DNA of 64,000 nucleotides from Bolinopsis microptera. Lineage: Eukaryota; Ctenophora; Tentaculata; Lobata; Bolinopsidae. Below, piece by piece: positions 1-11,877 of the stretch (position 1 is the first letter of the stretch; the number at the start of each line of letters is the position of its first letter). Location: positions 10,020,902-10,084,901 of the forward strand of contig NC_087076.1 of the NCBI RefSeq assembly GCF_026151205.1, in the 5' to 3' direction. The translations under genes were made by a program, and so were the position numbers. The notes beneath the pieces were generated by a model, which saw only the letters and a list, made by a program, of their open reading frames with translations, was not told where the DNA came from and did no database searches.

Positions 1-285
1 ACGCCACTGTTTTCCCGCCTGGTATCTTAGTAGCATGTTTGTTTGACCCACATACCGCTATTATAGTTGGATTTGTCATTAAATGCCCGGTTTTATTCCT
101 TGATTCAGGAAAATTCCATCACCATATGTTATCCTCTCATCGGCTTTAATACTCTATTTTGCAAGTAAATAATCTCCGAATGTTAGAATCTCAAAAATCC
201 AGCACTGAAAGTTCAAAAAAGGAAAACATTCGAATATTTAGAATATTTCGTTAATTTTCGACCATACAAGCTGCCCGGAATATCA

Positions 286-366
286 CCAATAGCACGTGCT
301 AATTTCAGTCACGTGACCCGTCTAACTTAGACAAATATATACCAGGATAAATATATAGTATAAATA
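286..366 (+). promoter_or_regulatory. Promoter-like cluster: CCAAT, two CACGTG boxes, TATAAATA
   Basis: A CCAAT box lies at 286-290, CACGTG palindromes at 293-298 and 310-315, and TATAAATA at 359-366. This order and spacing fit a TATA-type RNA polymerase II core promoter firing to the right, with a start expected near 390. It lies about 0.9 kb upstream of the first exon I can propose for the Tubby-C-like gene. The motifs are seen directly; promoter function is inferred. A similar motif set occurs at 14141-14252. Confidence 0.35.
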
Positions 367-447
367 TAGCACTAGCAGCGAGCTATCAGCACTACGGTAA
401 CTTCGTCAGATATCAACTACCCTACACATGATTGATAGGAAGCCAAT

Positions 448-452
<5 letters not shown>

Positions 453-483
<31 letters not shown>
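453..483. repeat. (TC)n microsatellite
   Basis: Uninterrupted TC dinucleotide tract. The open frame running through it is a repeat artefact (Ser-Leu repeat) with no gene-like features. Confidence 0.9.
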
Positions 484-487
<4 letters not shown>

Positions 488-1299
488 ACTTAGTAATTTG
501 TGTGTATCTTATTATTACAGTTGGGGTATATTTGTACAATATCTTGTAGTTGAGGTTACAAACTCCACTTCTAGTTCACACTTCGACTTTCTGCCAGCTT
601 CATGGTACGTGGGATGTCACCTGATCTGGGTGGTATCTTGTTGTAGTGTTAGCACTGTCTGATGTAACGTTTTATCTGCCTGGATATTATCACGTTTTGT
701 TGGGCTGATAACACCTGTCTTATTCTCACTTATTACTCGTCATTTTGACTCCGATATACTGTCATTTTGACACTTTAACAGCGAATAGCGATCACCTCAT
801 GTCTTTTCATTCGATCCCTTTTCGTATTGTCAGTCTTGTGATTGATCGGCTGGGATTTCTAGTACATAAATTTACTTAATAGGCTAACATGCACTTCATG
901 ATATGACGTATACTATAATGATAATATGTATAATGGTAACTTTCAGTCGTTAAATTCTACTGATATAAGTAAATAGTAATTGGTGGCCTCCCTGCTTGTG
1001 AAACATGTTTCTTCTCATAGGACATGATGGGAAACACATATTTGTTCTGAGGTGAATCACATTTTGTTATGATTAAAACCACATTTGTTCGATCAGATAA
1101 ATGCCATCATCATGTACAATATACATGCCATCGTCAAATACACATTTTTTATAAGTGCCACACGTACTGCGGCTGCTAGGATTTGCCAAGCAAATATGTA
1201 TCGCCTCCTTTAAATAAGCGACGCTTTCGTCTTCTCGAAAATTATTTGTTTTTCTTCATTTTATCTTAAACTTTGCTAATCAGCATTTTCCACTCTTAG

Positions 1300-3326
1300 A
1301 AGGTTGCTATATGAGTTCATGTTCAGGGCCGTCGACTTCGAGTATGTTTTCGATTGTCCGACAGTGCAAGGTAAGCATGATAAACATCAAGCACACAGGG
1401 GAGAAGGAGTGGAAGGGGGGGGGGGGGGGGGGGGGGAAGGGGGTCACAAATCACAACGTTATGTTATTGGAAGTGGGGGTGTCATTATTGCCACATTATC
1501 ATTCACTCCTAGGGGAGTAAGGGTTGTTCACATATTACGTAATCACTGAGGGGGAGGGAGTTTCAAAATGATTACGCTAGTGTAAATTTTAGCACAATAG
1601 CTTTGTGTAAAAAGGGAGGGTAACGTTTTGCCAAAAAGTGATTACGTAATATGTGAACCCTAACCCAAAAGTAGGTGGCAAAAACAGTGACACTGCGTCC
1701 TGCATACACACTATCACGCTTTCATCACTTCGGTTCAGTCTGCAATCTCAAAATATAGCATTACGTTTTCTGAGAGTTAGTGAGTGTCATTGTGAATATT
1801 TGCAATATGTTGAATATTATGAAGCTCCTGGTCAGCTGTAGGAAATGAAATTTAATCGTTATTTGTAAGCGGGTTTTACCTGATTTTATAGAATTATAAA
1901 TTTCTTCCAAGTCTTTAGTTCATTACGTTATTGGTCACTTATAAGATCAAAAAGTATTATTTCTTGCCACGAAATTGGTCATTATCCCAACGAAAACATT
2001 CTTGCGATCAATACAAGAAGCACGTGCAGCGCGGCTCAAGAAGCTATACTTCCTTTGCCAGAAATCATAAAAAAGATGAAACTTGTTTATGTCTGATGGG
2101 ATATGTTTTCTCAGCGGAGCAGTACGTAAGACAAACTAGACGAACTCTGATGCTAGACGGCCTAAGTGACAAATGTGAGTGCACTATTACGGATAATGAT
2201 GACGGTGAAATCCAGTTCTCGTGTGTTTTAAGTCAAGAGGGAATTGTTTGTAGAAACTACAGGTAAATCATACCAATTTTACACGTGAATTATTGATCGG
2301 TTTACAATTTGAAGGATCAAATTTTGTGTCGAAATCGAATAGAATAATTGATATAATGAATCCGTTTTTTATTAAAGTAACTTGGTGTTCATGTGTGTTC
2401 AGAAATGTAACACTAAAATACTGACTGGTCCCCCCTGCCACAGGTCAATGTTAGACATCGTGAGTATTGGGTCTATACAAAATTTAGACGATGATGACCC
2501 TATTGGTATCTACTATACAATAGAGGGCTTTAAAGATGGCCAGATAGCTAGGATTAGGAAAGGAAACACCTTTAGCAGGTAATTCTAGATTATAGTTATT
2601 GATCACTCTAACACTGATTTTCCCCATAATATAAAATGTACATGGTATACTTTCAAGTCTTGAATAGCTAATTGCCATATTTTGATGATGGTGATTGATA
2701 AATCCATCATTCAGTTTCGTTTACTGGGACCAGGCTTTATATCCCCAGCCACTTTTTAGTATACCACCATAGTCGATTAATATGCCACAATTTCATATCT
2801 TTTTATTGAAGCATATGCCAGCGGTTACTAAGTGTTTCCAAACAACAACTGCAGAAGTATCAGCTAAATCTAATTACTGTACTACCCCAGGGTAAAGTAC
2901 CAGCTGAGTCTGGTGACACCAGAAGACCAGAAGATGGTCCTCTCCCTTCCCAACAACACACACTCCCCCAACTCACCACTCCCCATCCTCAAACAGTCCC
3001 TGGTAGTTCACCGGGAGTGGGGCAACATCCTGAAGATCAGAACCAAAACCAGCAACTTTCCAATCGCCACTATTCAGAAAGAAATGAACTCTATGAGATA
3101 TTGGTTACACCTGGAACCTAATGTGGACTCATGCTTCGTGTCGGCTATTGCAGCTTATGTTTTAAGAAAGAAGATATTCGGTGACAAGCTCCCCAAAGTT
3201 TTGAAGACTCAGAATAATTTGGCTCGTAGAGCTAGGAGACTGAGTATATCGTTTAGACGGAGAAAGAAACCACGGCCACTCCGGGAAAACCTGGGTGGGA
3301 CTGCCGCAACTTCTTCAACATTGTGA
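1300..3326 (+). CDS. Tubby C-terminal-like / LURP-one-like domain protein (3' exons, 5' end uncertain)
   Basis: Proposed exons are 1300-1370, 2115-2262, 2444-2578 and 2891-3326 (TGA stop). Each intron starts GT and ends AG. Phases run 1, 2, 2, and the frame stays open across every junction, which is strong evidence for the last three exons; exon 1300-1370 is less sure and upstream exons are not identified. The product has a beta-rich body with a D-N-D-D-G turn, a second strand-rich block (IYYTIEG, GQIARIRKG), and a C-terminal hydrophobic segment (WLHLEPNVDSCFVSAIAAYV) followed by a basic Arg/Lys tail. That layout, a beta barrel closed by a hydrophobic helix after a 'D-P-x-V-D' type motif, resembles the Tubby-C/LURP/scramblase superfamily. 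The family call is by eye from pattern, not alignment. Function is unknown; the superfamily includes membrane- and lipid-associated proteins. Confidence 0.5.
1415..1436. repeat. Poly-G tract
   Basis: Twenty-two consecutive G residues inside the first proposed intron of the Tubby-C-like gene. G runs of this kind recur in this window (28.7 kb, 34.6 kb, 39.8 kb), mostly at transposon ends or centres. Confidence 0.9.
1521..1660. mobile_element. MITE with TAA target duplication (copy 1)
   Basis: Inverted ends: left GGGTTGTTCACATATTACG from 1521, right its near complement ending at 1660. TAA is duplicated immediately outside (1518-1520 and 1661-1663). The 140-bp body has no coding capacity. A 3-bp T/A-rich duplication with GGG termini fits the PIF/Harbinger superfamily. 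Related copies are at 17457-17585 (flanked by ATA) and a single end at 28232. Confidence 0.75.
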
Positions 3327-3798
3327 GGCAGAGTTTTAATGGGCTATCAATGATGATAAGCCATCTAGATTCTGGATTGTAAGATTTGCTTGCTCATTTA
3401 TTTTGATACTGGAGCAGAGTGTTTGACTTTTAAAAAGTCTTCGTGCCAGGGAGGCTGCTAGGGAGGTTGCCAGGGAGATGGACATTGAAGTTACATCCCA
3501 GCTTGTATGAGGTTCTCGCTTATCATGAGAGAAGGATGAAGCTGTGGAGTTGGCTATTTTTGATCGTGTTCAATTCTGGTTTTTTTAAATAGTTGTAGGA
3601 ATCAAATCATTATTGACAGAGAACAGTTGAGAAGAGATAACCGTGAAGAAAATAGCAGCCCAAACTTTGATAATCATAATCTCGAATACAGGCTAGATTC
3701 ATATCACATATTATGTCATACAGACAAACTTTCATGGATCATAATGAGGATTTCTTGTAAAAAAATTAAGCTTATTAAAATTCCTAGAAACTACCGTT
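3327..3798. other. Non-coding stretch downstream of the Tubby-C-like gene
   Basis: 3' flank or UTR. A short imperfect direct repeat around 3450-3480 (GGGAGGCTGCTAGGGAGGTTGCCAG type) is the only structure seen. No polyadenylation signal was found close to the stop; the first AATAAA I noticed is near 4313, beyond the inserted element. Confidence 0.5.
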
Positions 3799-4167
3799 CA
3801 CAGGAGGGGCTAAGTGCAAATAAACTGCTGCTCACTGCTGCTCACTGCTGCTCACTGCTACTAACTGCTGCTCACTGCTGCTGTCGCGCGCGCGCCCATA
3901 GCAGCAGTGAGCAGCAGTTAGTAGCAGTGAGCAGCAGTGAGCAGCAGTGAGCAGCAGTGAGCAGCAGTTGCGCGCAGCGTGCGTTGCCCAGTAAAGACAC
4001 GCATATAACTGCTGCTCACTGCTGCTCACTGCTGCTCACTGCTGCTCACTGACAGCAGCAGTGAGCAGCAGTGAGCAGTAGTGAGCAGCAGTTAGTAGCA
4101 GTGAGCAGCAGTGAGCAGCAGTGAGCAGCAGTTAGCAGCAGTTTCTTTGCACTTAGCCCCTCCTGTG
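3799..4167. mobile_element. Fold-back MITE with 22-bp TIRs, 4-bp TSD and 10-bp minisatellite body
   Basis: Perfect 22-bp inverted termini lie at 3799-3820 (CACAGGAGGGGCTAAGTGCA start) and 4146-4167. CGTT is duplicated exactly at 3795-3798 and 4168-4171. The body is almost wholly a 10-bp unit (CTGCTGCTCA) present as inverted blocks in two hairpins, with a GCGCGC hinge near 3886-3895. A 4-bp duplication with CAC termini fits the CMC/Chapaev group, but assignment from ends alone is tentative. Open frames inside are repeat artefacts. Confidence 0.85.
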
Positions 4168-4973
4168 CGTTGCTTACTTAATTTTTATATTTTGTTGTTC
4201 GTTTGTGTATCTAGGTTCTTGAAATTTAATTAGGATTCCCAGATAGAATACCGTTGAATAATTGGAACAGAATTTAGTTCACCGAATTTGAAGATTGTGT
4301 CTTGTAAAATTCGAATAAATTTGAGTTTGAATTTCTGTAAATTGTCTTTTTCCCTTCTTTTACCAAAATGATGAATATTAATTCTGATAAAAATTCATCG
4401 AAAAATTAAAACAATGAGATGAGATAGGAAATAAGGACACAATACGATACTAAATACATAGTTGATACATATTATTACACATTGTTCAGTGTACAGTGTA
4501 CAGTGTACAACTACAATGTACACTTCTTCTATTCGTAGATGATAATCAATCGACCACGTATCCATAACAATAGTCAGTACCTACAATATAACACCTTTCA
4601 GTTTTCACATGTGGTTTTTCTCTTTTCTCGTTCGGGGACGTACATAGCTACCGTTATTGCCAACATGTATGTAACAATACAATATACTGAATGTACTGTA
4701 ACAGTACATTATACAGGGTGGGCCAAAAGTCATTGTGCAAACGTTGGGTCCTATACCTCCGCCGTGTTTTATATTTGAGAGCTGTTGCTTTGCAGATGGC
4801 ATACTGTACTTACTGGTTCGAGGATTCCGTCGTCAAAATTCGAATATTTTAGACCACGCCCATTCAATATTAAAACACCTATATTGTTTTCTCTGAACAT
4901 GCTGAACGCCTAATTTTTTCAGAGACGGTAGATTATCAAATGTTGCATATGATCTGAAAACATGAGGCAAAAC
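4168..4973. other. Non-coding stretch with GTGTACA microrepeat
   Basis: No gene-like frame. A GTGTACA/CAGTGTACA microrepeat lies at about 4489-4520. At 4713-4731 there is an ACAGGGTGGGCCAAAAGT motif of the kind seen at mariner-type termini, but no partner end was found, so no element is called. Confidence 0.45.
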
Positions 4974-5620
4974 GGATTAGAAATGACGAAGTTATCAAGC
5001 ATTTTGTGTATCTCGTTAACAAAATTGACTGGGTGATTATGTGACACCGTGCAACGACGCCTTAATTGGGCACCCTTAACCTAAGATGAGAAGTACGAAT
5101 GAGTCGGACTTTTCAATTTACTCGTATCGTACGTACTTTTCAATTCTACTGAAAAGTTCTCCTTCTAGAAATTAATGGAAGAGTTCTAAATCGCAAGTTA
5201 CGGACTTATATTGAGCGTTTTCAAAACAGCTTTTAAACAAGCTGTTTGAATAAGTAAATTGTCTAGTAATTTTTGTTTTACTTTTAAATTTAAATGCCTG
5301 CCTGATCTAAGAATTGTGTGTTCAATTTGTTCGCGAACGGCATATTTTCTCTAACATCGGCAAACAATTACATTTACATTTTACAACGGCCCTGATGATA
5401 ATAATTCAAAAACAAAAAAATTCTATCTTAATCGTACGTCGTATGAGTCGGACTTTTCAAAGTTGCGTACAAGTACGTACTTTTCCCCCTAAACGAGTCC
5501 GTACTTCTCATCTTAGCCCTTAACAATTCCCATAATGTTTAACGGGGTAGTTAACGGGGTCACCTTATCACGTGATTAGGTAAACCAATCACCTGATCAC
5601 ACGTAATGAATAAACTCGTT
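4974..5620. repeat. Old dispersed repeat, split by an hAT-like insertion
   Basis: 4974-5072 and 5525-5620 together align by eye with 28070-28225: shared AAATGACGAAGTTATCAAGC, then an AATTGGGC block, then ATTCCCATA. The second copy is uninterrupted, so this copy was split by the element at 5081-5516. Family unknown. Confidence 0.6.
5081..5516. mobile_element. hAT-like non-autonomous transposon with 8-bp TSD
   Basis: Perfect 17-bp inverted termini: CTAAGATGAGAAGTACG at 5081-5097 and its complement at 5500-5516. CCCTTAAC is duplicated exactly at 5073-5080 and 5517-5524. Subterminal GAGTCGGACTTTTCAA occurs near both ends (about 5101 and 5444). An 8-bp duplication is characteristic of hAT elements, although the terminal CTAAG is not the usual CA.G. 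No transposase frame is present. Confidence 0.85.
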
Positions 5621-5624
5621 ATGC

Positions 5625-8600
5625 TTCATATCTCGGTCATCTGAGAAGCTACAGTTCTAATTCTTTCAGGACAGACGTAATTTGAATGGCCAAACACAAT
5701 TCAATAACATTTAGCTTGATCCGACTATCCAAACTATCAAATAAATGTGAAAATGTATGTTTTGGTCTTTACTTGTATTTGTGTCGAGCTGTTTAATTTA
5801 AGGTCAATTACCGAGCTCCTCTACCATTAGCAACGTCTGAAGACTGATCATTCTCAATTTTACAAAAAGAAATGTCTAGCAATAGACATTAACAATAGCC
5901 TAAGCCAATACAATATTTGGCTCCATATAACTTCATTTCTGAGCTGCTGGACTGCCGGAGGGCGTGTGGCGCCAGCAGACCCACTTGATGGCCACACCAA
6001 CCTCATTTAATGGGTCCAAGTTTATCAAACCATTTCCACGTCGTCATTGTGTAGACGCATTGGCGGACGGGATGGTTGAACGCTCTCGCGTGTGCCGTCA
6101 TCAACTGCAGCACTTATATTGATGGATTTCCCAACCTCGTCTTTGTTTTGCCATTTTATCTTCTAATCCGTGTGATCGGCGACAAATGAGATCTCATGCC
6201 AAGCTTTAGACCACTGACCAAGATCATTGATTATTCTGTGTTACAATCCGACTCAATAAGCACTAGCTCCATTCGATTCTAGACGTCCCTCAAACTTATC
6301 ATTGTTCCTGTTCATCCATGTGACCCTTAATGAACGACTAGTGCTGCCATGCCAATACTCATTTTCTTGTCCACTAACCGACTTATTTCTCAACTCAAAT
6401 CAGATCACCACAGCCAATCCAGGATCATTATTCGTGTATCAGCCACTGAGGATGCTCAACTCCCGTCACGTGGTTCCTTGCGCAACACTCGGGCTACAGA
6501 TCGAGGCAACCTCAACTTTCATGCGTATGTTGATCTGTGTGTAAGTGTAAGTGTACGTTAATCGTGATGTTGTATAGCATATAGATCCCGCCATAAAATT
6601 GTGGTGTATAATATTTATTATTTAATGTTGTAGTTTTTGTTGTGGAGCTTTTGAATCTTGGTAATGTATTGTTTTGTTTGACAAAGAGCGTCGTACTCCG
6701 ACTCGTAGCTTAATATAAAGTTTTGGAGCGTTTGTCATTGCTAATTAATGCTGATGCTCCCTTTGAGCCGCGCTGCACGTGCTATTGATACTATCACGTT
6801 GCTTGGCGGTACGCGCTGCGTGAAAAGTGAGACATGAAATTTTAGTTAGTTCAAAATGTTCTTTCTAATTCGTTTCACCGTCCCTGCGCTTCGTTATCCG
6901 ATATCTACTTGTTCATAAAATTATTCTTCAGTTCATGATTACAGATGTAAGATGAATTTACTGTGTAATTGTAATTGTATTCCGCATTAAGATTTATTTT
7001 ACCCGAAATTTCACTTTCAAGTTTTAGTATATTGAGCAGTGTTCTGTTTTAGCTAGTTGATTAAAGCCAAAATCTCGCTTACCCCAGATTTTCTAGCTGC
7101 CATAGCTCAAGGTTATAAGTAAACAAGTTTCCCATTCTCACGATGTGTGTACTACCTGTCCTAACCTTATTCGAGGTCTTACTCTTGATGTTGTCTTGTG
7201 TTGATTTATAAATATAACGTCAGTTGCAAAGCTATCTTCGCGTCAGGTAAATTTTTACCGTGTATCGAAATAACATTAACAATGAACATATTTGGAAGCT
7301 TATCTTAATTCAAACATTTTCGATTATAATTATTTAAGCGAATTTCAAAGCGATAGACCGATGTGAAGTTGCTTAGGCGATGGTTGTGGAATTATATAGC
7401 TTCAGTTGACTGAAATTTAAAAAAAGGAGAAAACGTGCAGTTTCGTTAGATTTCAATATTTTCATAATTTATACCCTTGATTCTGATCCATCAAACAGTC
7501 CATCATCAATGACTAGTGGCTACGCAGTTTAGACATTCTGGAACTTAATTCTTGGTCGAATGTTCGTTGTATGCTCTGAATGAAGTAAAAGCAATAATAT
7601 AAATGTACTATACCTAGGCACTTTCTCAAAGAATTTCTCTCTTTCTAGTTTTCCCACGGTCTCTATAGCCAGTTCTAATTCAATACCTTCAACCTTGGTA
7701 ATTAGGAGTTAGGAATTGCTGTAAATTTAAGTATAAGTTTATGTTATACGTGTTTGTTACCAAGGTTGCAGTCTCATATCCTACTCCCTAGAGAACCTCC
7801 CTACAGAGCTGTCTACTACTGTATATCATTAGTAATAACCCACACTTGTAGCCAGACTCCCACCAATCCACCAACTTCATATAACTGCAACACTTGTACA
7901 ATCCGCACTATAAGCACTATTAACTCCAGGAGTTACTTCTTAATAATAATATAGTTCTCTGCGGCTCTCACCAAAGATCAGGAAGTGTGCATATACTTAT
8001 ATGTATAACTCGGTGCTAATATACCAACCATGATGCTAGACGTTCTTATACCAACAGAGCTGGTGGGTTGTCTCTGGTATCTAGGTTACAATACCTTCTT
8101 TTAGCACATAAAGTGTGCACTGTGCATGCGTGTAATATGTAGATAATTGTGCATGGTCCTTTTTAATTGTCCAAATATTGTATTGCTGTAAGATCAAATT
8201 GAGATGAGATTTGAATTGTTATGCATGGCTTAATCTCGTTCTCTGTCGATTACAGGCATATTCAGTTTCACTGATCTATATCTGTTCCTGCGAAGCTGCG
8301 TAACTTCATGACGATCAATAAGATTACATACCGTGCGGCTAGCATCATTTCAAAGTAAAACCGATGCTGACATTGTTCATGACGTCGTATCACGGTATCC
8401 GCGCAGATACCTTTCTATACAGTTATTATTTCGAGTTAGTTGTTGCATCATCAGTCTTAATACCTTTGCAGACAAATCAATATCCGTACCTTCGTCCTCC
8501 TCGTCACTTGTTATATCACTACTCGTCCCACGTTTTGCTGTCACTACTCACTTCTAGAGATTGCCTGAAGTATATAATGGGACCCTGCAGATTCCTAAAA

Positions 8601-11000
8601 TAGTCCTCTAATTCGTGTATATATCTGAGGAATGAGACCTCATCACATGTCTCATCTTCTTTCTGTCAGTTCCCTGCCAGCTCTGAAATGTAGGAATATT
8701 TAGACCCCCAGTTCCCTGCTACTGGTGGGAATATGTAGAATATGTAGAATATGCAGACAGCTGTAACCCAGAACAGTGCTCGGCAGCAGCTCTCTTATCA
8801 AGTTATACTAATAAGAAGCAGCTCAACTGGTATCAGCGCTGGTTAATCAGCACTTACACCTCGACTACCAGTCTATCCAGAAGTGCTCGTACCACGCTAC
8901 TTCTGCACTGGTATCCTGCAGATACTATCTCGTAGATACTATCTCGTGCTACGTAGGGGGTTGTTCCGGTGTATGCTAGTTGGCGGTGTGTTTAACTTGC
9001 GAGTTTGTCGCGCACACACGTATAGGTTCTGGTGCGTCTTTCATCGCCACGCTTCTTGTCCTTGCTTTTAACATTTCGATAGGAAAACGTGGCTAATAAA
9101 GTAATATCACCAGTACAGGGTAGTACTAGTCATGATGGTGATAGTTTTGGGTGGCTTCCTCGCTAACCGTTACGTCTCCACCCTCCGTAACCATACGATA
9201 ATCTGATCCGTGGAATGGTGATTATCTCTTGTTAAATCTCACCACCACCCCAGTCATACGGTGTAGACAGTAGCCTGACTTGATGTACGGCTCATTTCGT
9301 TTGTCATTGTATTCATCCTTTCACGTGCAGATCCGTTTTGTGGCAGTTTTTCGACTTTCAAACTCTATTAACTATCAATCCGAATGTTAAACTTTTTCTC
9401 TGGAATTAGTTCATGCAAGATGTGTTTGTTTGGGGAGTTCACCAGAGGTAAACTCGGCACTAACGCCTTAAAAGTTTTATTTACATCAATCATAGAACAA
9501 TATAAAAACATACAAAAAACATAAATATGACGTACAAAAATGGTGAGTGGGGAGTACCCCTGGCGACTTCATGGTGGTTTGACAACAGGTCTTAGTGCAC
9601 TACACTTATAGTGTCTACCAACATGGCAGCCTACTAAGTAAACCCTGATCACTTCTAGTTCTACAACGCTATTTGGGAAATATCCAACTCCTTCATCACA
9701 TTGCATGGAGTGTTGGTCAGCAATGTGAGCTGTTGGTGAACAAAATGAAATGTTAGTGAACAAATTTGGACTGCTGGAGAGCCTTTTGCGGTGGTTAGTT
9801 CGAGTTAAACCGTTCATCAAGAGATCAAGAATCTATTGTCCTCTAGCTAGCTCAAAGTTACATCCCCATATTATGATCATGATTAGCCCCTGCATCTTTT
9901 ACATGTACATAATCGCTCACTTTAGCCCACGTAAATGTTAACATTAATACAAGTGATCACCAATTCAGTGACCAATAGGAGGAACCTTCTAATACAACGT
10001 TTAACAGTACATTTATTGAACCTAGTATAGTACAGTCCACCACTAATATATAAGTAAGTATCCCATGTGAGGGGTATTAAGTGTGGGGCCCTTGCTCAAT
10101 TTTACACCTCATTAAATCCAACTTCCGGCTCTCGAAGTACACCGCTGTCCTGAGTGGGGCCGGAGAGGTGCCCGCGTATTTTAATACATACTTTTTAGAG
10201 CTAGCTGGAGAGTTGCCCATATTTTTAGTACTTGCTTTTTACTTTTTTAGAGTTATCCGAGGGATTTTGTGTATTTTACATAATTTGTAGACTTAGGACC
10301 GCGTTAGTAACTAAACCTGCTGGAGGATGGAGAGACTAGAGATTCTTGAGTCGTTTTTAGTTGGCGAGTGTTTATCTTACTTTGTTATCATTAGATCGTT
10401 TTAGCTTATCCAGTGTTATCAGTGATGTTGAGACTCAATGTTGAGGTTTTTTAATGATAATTCATAATAGACATGGATTACCTGATTTAAAAACGCGTTC
10501 CTCAGCTTTTTGACTGCTCATCAGAAAGTTTCAGTTAAAGTTTAATTAATACTTTTTATTTCAAAAAGAATTTAAATTTTAGCTGTCAGCTGTGCATCGA
10601 TCATCGACCACACTATGCCCGACGCCCGTTCATATCTTTGGATAGAACAGATTGACCAGACCGCAGATCATATTGAAGACTGATGATAAAGACAGCTGAG
10701 AGTGCACAAGAGTGATGTCGAGACTAACTGATATCCGCCGTTTTTCACTTTCAACAATTGATCAGTCAGTCAGTTGATGACTTAACATCTGAGCGTGTTG
10801 ATTTCTAAATGCTAGCATCTCTATTTCAGTATTCTGATTCCGGAAAGATTTAAAACTAACAGTCAAGTCTACGATTCGCGTAGTAAACCAGTAAAATAGG
10901 CGTACTTATAACCTGGTACATGCCATGTTTTGCTGACATTATTGGTATTGTGCACGCTTAACACTACACAGTGTGGCCACTCAGCACTAAACTTGAATGG
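5625..11000. other. 5.4 kb without recognisable genes
   Basis: Short open frames only; none has splice-consistent partners, domain motifs or signal/TM character that I trust. Base composition looks like ordinary AT-rich intergenic DNA. Minor direct repeats occur around 8725-8750 and 8920-8950. Distant exons or regulatory DNA of the downstream LamG-TM gene could be missed by eye. Confidence 0.4.
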
Positions 11001-11081
11001 TTGCCAGCGCAAAAGTTGATTCGCTATATTTTCCTGTGTTTCAACCCTGATTTTCTGCAACGCGTGCCCACCTTCCTTCCC

Positions 11082-11135
11082 ATTGGTTGTGCCCTGTGAC
11101 GTCATCAGAAATACTGGCCTCTGATTGGTTGTTGG
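11082..11135. promoter_or_regulatory. CCAAT/CRE cluster
   Basis: Two ATTGG boxes (about 11082 and 11123) flank a perfect CRE palindrome TGACGTCA at 11097-11104. The block AATACTGG..CTGATTGGTT recurs at about 14130-14150, and a third CTGATTGGTT with CACGTG is near 11585-11620. This suggests duplicated regulatory modules binding NF-Y, CREB/ATF and bHLH-type factors; the motifs are seen, the factors are inferred. Confidence 0.35.
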
Positions 11136-11825
11136 TTGTATCGTCATCGTGTTGAGTTACACGGTGTTGTGCGATCCCACGAATCAGCCGGAAACCACTC
11201 AGAGTTCTTTAATTGGCCTGTAACCAGCCACTCCTAATTCGACTATATACTACGATTAATCTCCGTCAGGGTCTAAATCCTGGAAATTAGTAAATCCAGA
11301 TGGTATTGTTTAATTTTGCTTAGTATTTTTTGACGGTTTTAGAAAATCATGTCTATTTCTGCGCTACAAGGTTTTAATGTTAATCAGAATCTTCACGAAG
11401 ATTGTCTAAAAAGCCAAAAGTCTGGTTGGACGACATATTACTGATATTTGATCACGAGTATTTATATTCTTGGCAGTGTCCTTATCTTTTCGTCCCTCAG
11501 TGGCAGGATTGGTGTTAGAAGTTTTTAGTCTCACAACATAACAAGTATGATGTTCCTCTAAAATCACCAAATGGCCTGTATCAGCCACGTGACCAGCTAC
11601 TCGACAGCTGATTGGTTGCCAGTACTTCAGCCATCACGGCATCACATGGAAATGTGATGTTAATTACGAGGGGTGGGTTTGTTTAACAGATAGGATTTCG
11701 CCACTAGGCTACTACTTGTACACCACGGTTCTGCTGCATCAACAGCTGCCTCTGTTACTGTTCCCGTTTCACACTTACAGAGGGAGTCCACACCGTTGCT
11801 TTCTTCAGGTTTAACTTTTCAAACC

Positions 11826-11877
11826 CCTTTATTTGTGGCCTTTATTTGTGGCCTTTATTTGTAGCCTTTATTTGTGA
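11826..11877. repeat. 13-bp tandem repeat, four copies
   Basis: Four head-to-tail copies of CCTTTATTTGTGG, the third and fourth with one change each. Non-coding. Confidence 0.85.

Noticed and set aside
3627-4029. Open frames over the CTGCTGCTCA region on both strands
   Set aside because: They translate the 10-bp repeat of a MITE; no independent coding evidence.
4713-4790. Mariner-type terminal motif ACAGGGTGGGCCAAAAGT
   Set aside because: No second terminus, TA duplication or transposase found nearby.
5940-6570. Relatively GC-rich segment with overlapping short frames
   Set aside because: No splice-consistent model, domain or repeat partner could be supported.
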